Source: Paratinospora sagittata
Taxonomy: Eukaryota > Streptophyta > Magnoliopsida > Ranunculales > Menispermaceae
Assembly (NCBI GenBank): GCA_035771175.1
Contig: CM069607.1
Span: 14,020,001 to 14,084,000 of the forward strand
DNA length: 64,000 nucleotides
Direction of reading: 5' to 3'
Shown piece by piece: positions 46,672-58,858 of this stretch (position 1 is its first letter; each line of letters begins with the position of its first letter). Both the position numbers and the translations under genes were made by a program. The notes beneath the pieces are model-generated. The model was not told where the DNA came from. It saw nothing but the letters and a program-made list of their open reading frames with translations, and did no database searches.

Positions 46672-49026
46672 CGGTGAAGATCTTGATCGGAGTTGTCTAC
46701 TGTGAGGTATAAGATTGCAAACACTGCTGCTCAGATTTGTGAATTTTCTTGCGCAATTTTGATCAAAATGGTCGGATCTCGCATTCCCATTGTTGATTGA
46801 GTTGAAATTTTACCAGAAGGTTGGTAACTGACTCATAAAAATCTTGAACGGTTAAGATGTTAAATTCGTGAGTCGTTAGCAAGAAATGAATTATCTAAGT
46901 GCAAGTAATTGTAAAAGAAAAACTATTTTTTTTTATTTAAGTGTGGCCCAACTCGAGACTTACCTTGGATGACCTTTTGCTCATTTTTACACTTTGAAAA
47001 GGGGCAAAAGAGTTGGAGAAGAGGAAAAAGAGGTGGAGAAGAGAAAAGGAGGAGAAAAGCTATGGTTTTGGGCATTCTTGCTCAAAAATCCCCCAAGGTT
47101 TGCCTGTCTTCCTTATTTTCTTCCTAAAATCTCTTTAGCTTATGCATTCAAGCTTTCTTTTGACCTAGGTAATGGTATGAACCACGAATTTGAAGGGTTC
47201 TAGACCTATGTTTGCTTGTTTGTGTCCCTTCAAGCTTGTAAATGGTGTTAATGGCCTTCCTTGACCTAAACCTACACCCAAGGAGTGTTTTCCATACTTG
47301 AATCCTGGATTTGAAGGGGGTGGTGGAAGAACACATGTTGGAGTTAGGTCTTGCATGTTAGATATGTGTGATTAGAGGGTGTTGAAAACCCATTAATGAT
47401 GAAACCCCCATTTCTAGCAAGAAATTGAATAGGGTTGTGTGTATTTGACCTAAACCTAGGTTATGGATTTAGGGTTTTCCATTCAGTTGCATGTCATCTA
47501 TGTTGATTAAATGGTTAAATGCGGATGATTGATGGTTCAATTTACTGAATTTGAATATTGAAAAACCTAGGTGTAGTGCAAATTTTGCTTAGGCCATGAA
47601 TTTGAGAATTTGCCCAAATTTGGAAATTTTGACCTAGACTAAGTCAATTGATGAAATTGACTTGGGGATTAGTCTAATTGACCCTAATTATGATTGAATG
47701 CATTGTATTATGATGGTTGGATCATGAGTTGGGTTGAATGTGGTTTAATAAGATGTAAAATGGGTTGATTGAGCTATATGAGTTAGCTCATTGGTGCAAC
47801 CATTTTAAAGTCTTAAATTGGCTATTGAATTGGGGTTATTCATGGTTGAATGTCATGCATTTGGACTGATTTTAATGATGAACGAGCCTATGCATATGCA
47901 GGGTTTGTGATTTATCCAAGCGTCCCAATTAAGGCAATTGGAGGTTGAGGTGCATAGGAGTGTTTTGGTGGCATTATAGTGCTCATATTGATTGAATTTG
48001 GATTGACTACATCTAGCCAATCATTTGTGAGTGTTTCTTACATTTGAATTCTATATGTGTGGCATTGTATTATATAAAATGTTTTGCATTAATATATATA
48101 TATATATATGTTATGCATGATTTAATGTTTCATGAAATGAATTTGAGCATATTCTGGTTGGGTTAGTAATTGAGTTTTGGTCTCCTAGTTGAGATTTTCT
48201 TTGAAAAATCTAATAAGTCTAGCAGTGATCTCCAGTTGTGGACCTTGCAGAGGATTTTATGGCTTGTGTAGATAGGATCGCCTAGACATATAGTATTTGT
48301 TTTGGTGGGTTGATCCTATTAGCTACACAACCCTAGGAATCCTATTAGAATACGAGTATTGTTTGGTCGGATCGAGCGTTGAGTGTCGTGAACCCAGGCC
48401 TTTGATCGCCCTTGCTCAGGAGGTATTTAGGATTGCATTGGCATGTTTAGAAAAAAATGATATGCATTGTCGTGGGTATTGACATGATGCATTATATTTG
48501 ACATGTATGTAATCTTGTATATCACCATGTTATTTAAAATGTTTTGATGATCTTTCCATGTTTTATCTAGATGCATTTATATTGCCACTTGTAGAAAATA
48601 TTCATTGAGCTTGTTGTAGCTCACTCCTCATTCTTATCATTTCAGGTTCTGATAGAAAGGGAAAGGGAAAGCTTTACTGCTGAGCATTTCCTGTATTTTT
48701 GGTGATGTAGGTATGTTTGTACATTTTTATATTTTGGTAAATATGTAGTTAATAACACCTACTCTATTTATACTTAACTCATAGATGAGATGTACTTATG
48801 GTTAGGTATGGTTTTGTATATTTGATTATTGTGGATTTATGGTTGTCAATTTGGGAATGTAATTATCTTAATGATTGGATTATGTCCATTTAGATTGATG
48901 CTTATATGAGAATTATGTGTTCATTAGGTTGTTTAAATTAGGTTGACGAAAAGCCAGGTGTATCGAGGGAGGATATACCTAGGGGTTCTATACCGGTCAT
49001 GACGTTACTGATTGTGGGTCGTGATA
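46672..49026 (+). mobile_element. LTR Y3 (right member, 5'-truncated)
   Basis: Starts directly after Y2 at the point corresponding to CGGTGAAGATCTTGATC, about 330 nt into Y2, then runs parallel to Y2 to the end, GTGGGTCGTGATA (the final CA mutated to TA). No internal retrotransposon sequence remains between the two LTRs. The outer TSD TTAAT is perfect. Confidence 0.92.
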
Positions 49027-49031
49027 TTAAT

Positions 49032-49900
49032 GGATGTCGACGCAGAAACATAAAACCTTTTTTCCTTCGTTATGCGAAGGTAACGGTTAAAAGAGATCGA
49101 CAAGGATATATCCCGGAGTTCTCACACTTTGAACTCGCTGGAGAAGTGTATGACATTAAGGTTTTTAGACTTGACAGTCGCCAGAGGATGCCTTCATCAA
49201 GTTCTGCCAAATATGGGAAGATCAGCGGACTGAACTACGTGAAGAAAGGTGATTTACCAAATCTAGCAAACACGGGTCCTTGAGAAAAATTGATGGTTAT
49301 GGACGTCCCAACTCACGAGGTTGGCAGATCGGTTGTCAGTAGTAAAGTCGACCCCTTTAGACACGTTAGTCAATTGGCGTGCCTAGAGGATGACACTCTA
49401 ATGATGAATACAGAGAAAAAGGGTGGTTTCGTACACTGAGGAAAGTGTATGGCAGCAGATGTAAGGTGATCAAGGAAAGTTAATGTTGGAAGCCGCTCCA
49501 ACATGTCAAGATCCTGATACAAATCCCTGTCACAAATATTTGCGTCAGGATGAAACAACTGTGGACACCAGTTGTGCTTGCGTCTTTGAGAGTGATGTTC
49601 GTGGGCCCCCACAATAAGAACGACCCAATGCAGAAGTTGACTTCAATTTTACAGGTCAAGCCCAAGGAAACTTCCAGCTTGGCTGGCGTCTCTAAACCCA
49701 TGAATAGGAAGTCCGTGGAAATTTTAGCTCGACCCAAAATTTCATGTCAAATCGCAGGGTTGTGCATGAGGTTGGGCTTAAATAGGCTTGTCCCAACCTA
49801 GCAAGCTAGATTTGCAAGGATAGTGCTCGGCACAATGGCCTCTCATCTTCATCTGTACCAATTTCTAAGCATTCCTATAGTGCGGGACCATTGTTGGCTT
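49032..49900 (+). pseudogene. L1-type LINE ORF1, 3' part
   Basis: Resumes after Y3 with PFFLRYAKVTVKRDRQGYIP then EFSHFELAGEVYDIKVF, which fits the R.A.V.VK....G.IP segment of plant LINE ORF1. Several stops follow (for example at 49280). The remainder to 49900 has no recognisable domain but keeps scattered ORF1-like composition. Confidence 0.6.
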
Positions 49901-50425
49901 AAGAGTGTCCGAAAGGGGGGTGAATTGGGCATTATAGTCAGTTAAAACTTGAAGTAAAATATGCAGTGAAACGACAAGTAGACAGTGCGGAAAATAAATA
50001 TTGCATAGATGATTTATAATGGTTCAGCAATACGCTTACCTCCACTACCTAACTTCCTTAGTTAGGATTTCCAACTTCACTAAACAATCCTCTTCCAGGT
50101 GAGGACCAAACCGTTACAATCTTCTCAGCTTACAACTCTCAGCTTACAAGTGTGAGATCTACCTATACTCTTGGCTTACAGGTGTAAGATAACCTATACT
50201 CTTGGCTTACAGATGCAAGACAACCTACACTTAAACTCACATATATGAACAACAACTGACTATCTTATTTTACAAGGATAACTTCCTGTAACTTTTACAA
50301 TTGCAGTTATAACTTGATTCAGATAAAGGATATACAATTTAATACACAGAATCCTACAACCCTTTCACTCGAGAAAAAATTCGTTTCAATAATAAGATAT
50401 GAATTTGAATATATCTGAAAATTCT
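49901..50425. repeat. Unclassified plant repeat between LINE ORF1 and ORF2
   Basis: Begins near GAAAGGGGGGTGAATTGGGC and has ATACGCTTACCTCCACTACC and GTGAGGACCAAACC blocks that I recognise from a widespread plant repeat of uncertain class. Three tandem units of CTCTTGGCTTACAGGTGTAA type (about 35-40 bp) lie at 50120-50235. It replaces the expected start of LINE ORF2, which points to an insertion with loss of host sequence. Exact ends unclear. Confidence 0.55.
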
Positions 50426-51431
50426 AGTAAAATAAGTATCCTGAAAATGATTTGTTTAGTTAAGCCAGATGTGGTTGTGTTACAAGAAATTAAAAAAAGG
50501 AGGTGGAACGAGGGTTAATCGGGTAGTTGTGGAGTTCAAGGTTCAAGGAATGGATTCTTTTGCCGTCCGTAAGATCTAAGAGTGGTGTGTTATTGATATG
50601 GGATCACAAGAGCGTAAGAGTCAAACAAAACTTGATTTGTGGCTTCTCGATGTCCATTTAGATTGAAGGAATGAAGATTGGTGGTTTATAGGAATATATG
50701 AGCCTTCTAGAGCATCAGAGAGGGAAAGTTTTTTGGTAGAACTTGCTGCTCTCAGTTCCATTTACGGTGACGCTCGATGCTTGGGTAAAGACTTTAATAC
50801 GGTTCAGTTCCTACCTGAAAAGGTAAGCAAACACAGATTAACACAAAACATACATACTTTTGATGTTTTAATCTCCGAACTCAAGCTTAAAGATTCACAA
50901 CTTTTAAATGCCAAATTCACCTGGTCGAACTTCAAGAGCAATCCAATATGTTGTAGGTTGAATAAGTTCCTTCTTTCCGTTTGGTGGGAAACATTGTTAC
51001 CATATATTCATCGGGAGAGTTTGCCTAGGACAACATTAGATCATTGTCCAATTTTGCTTGACACGGGAAGGTGTTCATGGAGCACAACTTTATTTCGCTT
51101 CGAGAACGTATGGTTACAACACAAAGGCTTTGGGGAGTTGGTTCACAAGTGGTGGAATGAGGCACAAGCTCATGGCTAGGAAGGCCATAAATTCATGGTG
51201 AAATTGTCATAGGTTAAGGACAAGATAAATTAGTGGGACAAAGACACTTACAATGCTAGTAAGATTAAGGTGAAGGCTTTGGAAGACTTGATCCATCACC
51301 TGGACAACATGGAGCGGTCAATAGATTGGTCCTCAGATTTGGCAGCTACACGAAGTCAAACAAAGTCTGCGCTTACAGATATCATGCTTTGAGAGGCTAG
51401 TGCAACTGCACAAAAAAATGAAGATCAAGTG
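50426..51431 (+). pseudogene. L1-type LINE ORF2, endonuclease domain
   Basis: ORF2 encodes an AP-like endonuclease that nicks the target and a reverse transcriptase that copies the RNA there. Readable blocks are LVKPDVVVLQEIKKRRW (the catalytic-Glu region, near 50455), then after frameshifts WWFIGIYEPSRASERESF, GKDFNTVQF (50784 onward, normally GGDFN), LLNAKFTWSNFKSN and SLPRTTLDHCPILL with the catalytic Asp-His near 51039-51044. The N-terminal start of ORF2 is missing. The frame reaches EDQVK at 51431, where solo LTR Y4 splits it, and resumes at 62026 as WLKEGDANTGFFH. Confidence 0.88.
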
Positions 51432-53861
51432 TGTAACACCCGTACCTTAGGATGACGGTACTTTGACCCGTAGTGTACCCGTATATGTATACGTAAACAT
51501 ATATGTATGTGTATATGTATTTTGATGCTCGACGCACGTAAGTTCGAGTGTCTTTCCATGACTTTAGGTCTTAGAGAGTGCAGATGAAGTTTCGGAACCA
51601 TGGGAGACCCGTTCGACGTCAAAACACGTTGAAAACAGTGTTTTGGATCCAGTGGAGCTCGCTCTATGGAGGAAGAAATTTCTGTCACCGATTACATCAA
51701 TAATTTGATCTCCTAGATCCGTGGTCCGATTGAGCTGAAATTTTGTTAGCTTATTCTTATCTGATAGATATTTATTATTGACAGTGAAGATCTTGATCAG
51801 AGTTATCTATTGTGAGTTATAAGACTCCAAACACTATTTCATGGATTTGCGGATCTACTTACGCAGTTTTGATCAAAGTATAGGATATCGCAATTCCACC
51901 GTTAGATTGAGCTGAAATTTTAGCAGAATGTTGGTAACTGACTCATACAAGCTTTGTTTGGTCAAGATGTTAATTTGGTGAGTAGTTTGCAAGAAATTTA
52001 CTATCTAAGTGTAAGTATTGCAACAGAAAAATTGATTTTTAACAGTTTTTGGCAACTTTTAGTTGTGGGCCCAAACACTTCTATATGAGCTATTAACACG
52101 ATTTTTTCAGCTCATTTGCACATTTTACACTTGAGAAAGAGGAGAGAAGTGCTGGAGGAGAGAAAGGAGAGGAAAAATTAAGGTTTGGTCGTTTCTTGCT
52201 CAAGAACACCTAAGGTTTGCATTTTTCCTCCATTTCTTCCTTGAATCTCTCTATTAGTTGCATGATAGCTTCATTTTGATGCATGCATTGTGATGAACCT
52301 TGGATGGGTGAAAAACCAAAGTTGGAGTTGAGTCTTGCATGTCACATATGTGTGATTAGAGGGTGTTAGGAGTACACTAATAGTGAAACCCCCAATTTCT
52401 AGCAAGAAATTGGAGGGGTTTAGTTCAAATGACCTATACTTAGTTCATGACCTTAGACTTTTTCAAAATCTTTGCATGTCAATTATGTTGACCTAGTAGC
52501 CATTGTGGATGATTCCATGTTGCAAGATCAGTAAAATTCATGGCTAAACATGGTGGCCTAGTGTAAAATTGGCAATATGGCCTATATATGAAAATTTTCA
52601 GATTTTGGGCTTTTGATGCTCTTGATATAAAAATCTGGAAAATTATGCAATGTAGGTTTAATTGGGAATGATTAGGGTTGTTTGATGATTGAATTTAGTG
52701 GGTTCTCATGTTGGACACCCTATGGTAGACTAATTTTGACCTAGGCTAAGTAATTAGGCAATTTCCATGTGCCTTGGCAATTTTGCATGTGATTTGGGGA
52801 TTTTTGCCCAAATTGGGGCTTTTCACCCAAATCAAGTCAATTGATAAAATTGACATGGGGATTATTTAATTGGACCCAAATTGAGTAGAATCATGGGTTT
52901 AAAATGTTTGAACCTATGTTAAATTGGTATGACTTAGTTCATTTTGACTTTATGTTTTGTATTGTCCTAATTGAAGATTTTGACCAAGACTTAGTCAATT
53001 GATGAAATTGACTTGATGTATAGTCTAATTGACCCTAATTATAATTAAATTTCATGTATATTAGTGGTTGGATCATGGGATCAACCCACTACATTCAATT
53101 TGGGTTAATCTTGGTTTATTTGAGTTAAATGATCAAATTGGGCAATATGGAATTTGGCTAAGGGGGGTAACCAATTTAGAATATAATTAACTTTTGATTG
53201 GGTTTGAACATGGGGTTTTGACACACTTTATGACTGATTTTCAGTTTGTGTGAACCATGCTATTTTTCAAGGTCTTGTAATTGATCTAGAACTCGTTTAG
53301 TTAATTGAAGAGTTTTGGTGATTGGATTGGAATTGGATTGACAAGACTTAGCCCAAGAGTGAGCGTTCTTTTACTTTTGAATTATTTATATGTGACATTG
53401 TATTATAGAAATGTTTTAAATGCTTACGTATTATGGTATGCATGTTTTAATGTTTCCATGAAATATATTTGAACATAATTCATTGGGATGACAATTCGCG
53501 TTGAGGCTCCTAGTTGGAATTCCCTTATTGGGAATTCTTGTAAGTCTAGCGGCGATCCTAGTTGTGTACCCTGCAGAGGGTTTTATGGCTTGTGTGTAGG
53601 TAGGTTAGTTTAGACTAATCCTACGTGTTGCACGACCCCAGAAACCCTATTAGAATACGAGTATTGTATGTGTGTTCGGGCGCTGCGTGTCGCGCACCAG
53701 GCCTTGAAACCCCGGTACTCAGGAGGTGTTAGGATTGCATGTGCATGATTACAAATGATATTCATTGTCTTATTTATGACATGATGCATTTATATTAGCA
53801 TGTATGTAATCTATTTCATCATCATCATCTTGCCATGTTTTTATAAATGCACGTATATGCC
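51432..53861 (+). mobile_element. Solo LTR Y4, left part (whole span 51432-62020)
   Basis: Starts TGTAACACCCGTACCTTAGG. The full LTR reaches 62020 (GTGGGTCGTGACA) and is flanked by perfect AAGTG repeats (51427-51431 and 62021-62025). The LINE frame resumes across it (KIK | WLKEGD). It is broken by gypsy element B at 53862 and by a short solo LTR at 61029. Without these, Y4 is about 2.86 kb, matching Y1. The region aligns with Y1 throughout. Confidence 0.93.
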
Positions 53862-54489
53862 TGTCACACCCCAGTACACAGCACACCGCAGTGTCTAGTA
53901 CCCCCGGAATGTGATGGGTAGCTCATACCGAGCGTACCCCAGCCATTATATACTACATAATATTGTCACATCCGAGTACACAGCACACTGCAGCGTCTAG
54001 TACCGCCGGGATCATTTGTCCACACTGATCACTCATGAATAATGCAGGGCCTCCCCCAGATTCGAACTCGAAACCTCTCAAGGTTTTATTTCAACGTTGA
54101 GAGAGATTGAGATTAAAATGAGAGTTGATATTTATATATACAAATGATCCAATGCACCTAGGCTCCCTTTAATAACCAACTCACCCCATCTTAATATTTC
54201 ACTTTCATTCATTCAATCATGCTATTCATTAATTCATTAAATCATACTCCAATCCACATATTTAATTAACCAACCCCATAAATTAATCAATTTAATTTAA
54301 CTCCATTTTTTTTAAGTGTAAGCACCCATATTAGATGATCCCATATGTATCATCTGCATTGTATAAGTTTATTTATTTACTAATCATACACGCGTATATT
54401 TAGCTCATACGTATAAAATACGTATATTATACATCTCGATATACTCGTAATTCAACGTATGTATTTAATTAAAACTACGGGGTGTTACA
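53862..54489 (-). mobile_element. Gypsy element B, downstream LTR, rearranged
   Basis: Plus-strand TGTCACACCCCAGTACACAG to CGGGGTGTTACA. The right 402 bp (54088-54489) match the other LTR of element B (60531-60934), but the left 226 bp do not. They carry instead two copies of GTACACAGCACACYGCAGYG and a tRNA-like B-box segment. The outer TSD ATGCC (53857-53861) still matches that at the far end, so both ends belong to the insertion. Confidence 0.8.
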
Positions 54490-57400
54490 ATCTCTCAACT
54501 TAAGGAATTTCGTCCTCGAAATTTAAAATCAATGAATATTCCTCAAGTGATACTCAATCCCAAAAAAATTGCTCCCGCATTTTATATTTCTGCTCCCATG
54601 TTTGCTCTTCTTGATACGTGGTATCCTCCCCAACTTAGAGTTGAGTTATATCCATAATATATATGGAATCTGAATGACATTTTCTCAACATCAATATATA
54701 GAAAATATTACGGACACCTATCAACCGTGACAGTAGAGCAAATTGGTAAGCCAATGAACCTATCCTATCAAGGATCTCTAATGGTCCAACAAATCGCGGT
54801 GCGAGCTTTCTTTTCATTCCAAATCTCATTTGGCCTTTCTGTGGTAAGACTCTTAACAAAACCGAGTTAGTCACAATACATTTCAAGGCCTATATACCAA
54901 CCTTGTGTATTTAATAATATCCTCTGGCACCAATAACAATAACTCCATACTTTCAAATCAACAAGTTGGAGATCTATAAGACTTCCTATCAAACCTTTAG
55001 AGTGCCCTCATTATACTATTATAATAGCTATTTATACACACAAGTTTACACAAATAAAATATTCCTTCCAACTTCTACCAAAATTCAAGTATGCCAGACC
55101 CGAGCATGCTCGCAAGTATCAAAGTCACTTTCTCAGTCTGTCAACCAGTCTAAGAATAAAATATCACACTGAGAAGGAGTTGAGTACCAAATCGAGTCTG
55201 CATCATATATCAGATCTCGACAAAAGCTTCGGATCTTAATCCAACATGACAAATATCTGAGTACTCTCATCAAATCTCCCTATCTCACACATATACAATC
55301 TGCTCAGTCTATCAATAGAATTATGGTGTTCATTGGAAGAATACGCAGACTTATCAGTCCACTAATGGTTATCCAAATGGTATCATTTCTACCCATAACC
55401 CATAAGATACCATTTGAATCCCATCTTCATTTAATACAATCAATATTACCAATTCCATAATCTTTCATACTGATATCATACTCGTCTCATCATAAATTTT
55501 ACTCTCTGAATATGAGTATCAATCAGCTGAACATGCATCCGAGCACAAATATCAACACATGGAGTAATAGAGAGTACACGCATAACTGTAACTCTCACTC
55601 ACAAACAATCTCCATTTATGGCTAACTGATAGATACTACTCCAGTTTCAGCCTATTTCCTGCTCAATGTCTCAACAACACATTGGCCTTTCCCAGGATAA
55701 TAATTCAATATAAAATCAAATCCTTCGGGAATTCTTGCCACATTTATTACCTCATATTCAGTTTTTTTCCGTTCAAATAATTACTCCAGACTCTTAAAAT
55801 CTGAAGATAATGTGACCTTTTTATTATAGAGGCAATACTCTCATTAATTCAAAATAACTACCAACAAATTTTTTTTTTGTTCACTCTCAGGATAGTTATT
55901 TTCGTGTACTACCAAATATCTGGAGACACAAGTAATTAACCTATCCTTTAGTATCAATGCACAACCCAGATCTGAACGTGATATTCATCAATCACAATTA
56001 CTTCCAGGTTCTGGAAATAGTAATAAAATTTACTACTGTGAGAGCTTCCCCATGCACAACGGTCCACACATTATAAAGTATTCATCTGGTTTAGTTTCGT
56101 GAGTGGAACAAATAGCTTCAAGGCTATTTCCACGCACTTTCTATAACATACAACTAATACCAGAGAACTTCTGACTTCCATCATTTAAATCAGGTTTAAC
56201 AGTTCTATGATCACTTTGACCTTCCCAGCATCCTTAAAGATACTATTTAAACTAGTCACGTGATCTAAAAAGTAAACTCATCTTAAGTATATTCAAAACT
56301 CATATTCACCAAGCTTGGCACTCAATCAGTGCTCTCTCAGTGACTACAAGATAATTATGAGGTGCTATTCATGCTCCTCTCATTTCTTGGGACAATTGCA
56401 TATATCATCATCGAAGACTATGTAATAATCAAGATATGGTTCATATACCCACTGCATCAATCCTATAAACGTGATTGACACATTAATCAAGGTTATCAAC
56501 ATTTCATAATATCCATATCTTGTCTTAAAATAGTTTGCATTACATCATTTTCTCGAATTCTTAACTGATGGTGCCTAGATCTCAAAATGATCTTAAAGAA
56601 ATTTTGGCTCCATGTAGTTAATCGAATTCGACCATCTATCCATGGTAAAGGATATTCATTATTTATTGTTATCATGCTCAGTTAACAGTAATTCATACTT
56701 AAACATATTTTACTGTACCTTCTTTCCATCTTATCGCAAATGCTCTCCAAGGAGGCATATCAAGGATAATAAATCTTTTGCTCATTAACACATTTACCTA
56801 CACCTTAAATCCTCACAATTTCTCAGGTGCTTGGCATCAGTTTTATATGCTATCAATCTCCTGTCCAGGTAGCCATTTTAATACTTCATCAGAGAATACT
56901 CCAATATACCAGCTCACCACAGAAATTTTAATCCACTGCATGCGTTATTACGTTGCTCTAAATGGCTTTGTACTAGCCATATTCTCCATTTCCTCGTCAA
57001 TAACTCTCTTATATGAGATAGAAGATTTTGAGGGTATAAATTCATCGAGATTCAAAATGAGGATTTTTCATTTATTCAGAATATTACTTCTTTTCGGAGA
57101 GATGCCCCACCTAGCATGAGAGGTAACTAGCCAATCATACCCAACAAAGCATCCAATTCCAAAAAGTTCATATTCTAAAGTCCATAATTACTTGATGACC
57201 CTCATATTTATTACACATAATATTTGCTAACCATGTCAAGGTAGATTCTTTCTCCTGTAGGCATACTCACAATCAATGATGCGTTATTATAACAAAAGAT
57301 AATACAATCTGCCTACCATATCACCAGAGATAAAGGACCAGGTAGATCCAACAATACATCAGAATATACACAATAACAAAATGTATCATACATGTTATCA

Positions 57401-58858
57401 ATGTCTTACTAATCTTTGGATCTGGTCTTGTATTTACTTTAATTTATTCTCTAAAATCTGGTGGAGTCACATTGATAAAACATATTGGGGCATTCCATAT
57501 TGACTAACTGGAGATTAACACATCCCGTGTCTTTTTTTTTCAGATTGATAATAGACATTCATAGATCGAGATACAATTTACTCAGTCTGTGACTCCTGTT
57601 TAAGAAATAGAAACCACTTCTGATTTTCATAATTCCTTAACATCACTTCCCTTTTTCCCATTATTATTGGGTGAGGTACTAACAAATTAGAGTCACGAAT
57701 ACTACTAAAATCTCAACCTTACTCAATGTTTAACTCATCTTGAATTTCATATTCTTGCCCCAACATTTCCTTACATTATTTATTTCTCTTTTTACCTAAC
57801 ACTGGTATTGATGGCTCGGCTTCTAATGGCGGTACAAGCTATCTCACTATTGCTGGTGTTAACAATTTCACCACAGCTTTGGCTAACCCAAAAGTTATAC
57901 GCTGCCTCACAACTTGCTTATATATTTATAACCAAACAATTAGCAAACCTGCCATATAGGATCCCAAAATTTATTCTAGATCCTTATCATTCTCGGAGTA
58001 TCCATTCCAAAAAAAAACTATACCAGTTTATTTAATTCATGTTTGTATTTATGGTTAGGCATGTCACTACATTGTAACAAGATAATCTTTTTCATGCTTT
58101 AAATCAATTTCAGCATGATGATAGAAGCCCTTATAAAATAGCTTCTTTAATTAATCTCATGCCTTAATCATCTCAGGAGTCCTTAACCCAATTTTCTATC
58201 ATCTCTTATCATTAGTTAGTTTAAACTTAGCTAACTTGTTTTATCATTTTCAGAGACTTAATCATTCTCTCAGATAGTCTCCATTTAGAGTCCCAAATTC
58301 TTTACTCCGTCTACTATCAGACTGCCAGTTAAGATAGGAGAGTCACTTCTCCTGAAAGTTTCCATAACTTTCACATATATCTTTTCATTTCATCTGGCTT
58401 ATCATTGAGACCTTCTATTTATTTTATTTTTACTTTAGTCTTAACTATATATGTTGTTACAGAAGTATTCACACCATTAGCACCCACATCTGGAGCTATC
58501 AATGGTTCAGGTCTCTGTCTTTCTCACATTACAACTTTGCCACAAGCTCATAAGCTGTGCATTTCGTTGTTGTTGGGTAGTTACTAGCCATATATAAGTT
58601 ATATAATTTATTATCACTGGATTACATCCAGTTCTTTTTCTTTCAGATCCTTTCTTGATCAGCAATTTTCATTGTAAATCTTGACTATTCTTTTCCAAAT
58701 CTGGAATTCACCGACACAGGTGATTCTCAGTCAAGATAACATATTGGATTAGGCTCAACATAATAGTACTACCCATATGTATACCCATACAAACAATCAT
58801 AATATTATAAAGCTTTTATCTTTTTAAAGATTTTAAACCTAAGCTCTGATACCAATAT
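54490..58858 (-). pseudogene. Gypsy element B internal region: dead gag-pol remnant
   Basis: Same organisation as element A on the minus strand. The integrase C-terminus is readable as KLAPRFVGPLEILDRIGSLA then YQFALLSRLIGV (about 54840-54745), the tether EALS-like region lies near 55650, and the corrupted reverse-transcriptase motif VFDDDICNCP is at 56418-56389. The same in-frame stops as in A follow (PKK-stop-EEHE-stop, LRE-like region). Length 4,369 bp. It lacks the X solo LTR that interrupts A. No functional product is possible. Confidence 0.85.
58843..58854 (-). promoter_or_regulatory. Primer-binding site of element B
   Basis: Minus-strand TGGTATCAGAGC, 4 nt inside the LTR beginning at 58859. 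Identical in sequence and spacing to element A. Confidence 0.92.

Noticed and set aside
50733..51179. A 148-residue ORF as an independent host gene
   Set aside because: Its sequence is the LINE endonuclease domain, continuing from upstream LINE text and into the RT after insert Y4.
54050..54086. Possible tRNA gene (GATTCGAACTCG B-box-like)
   Set aside because: Only a B-box-like string on the minus strand. No cloverleaf, anticodon arm or A box could be placed.
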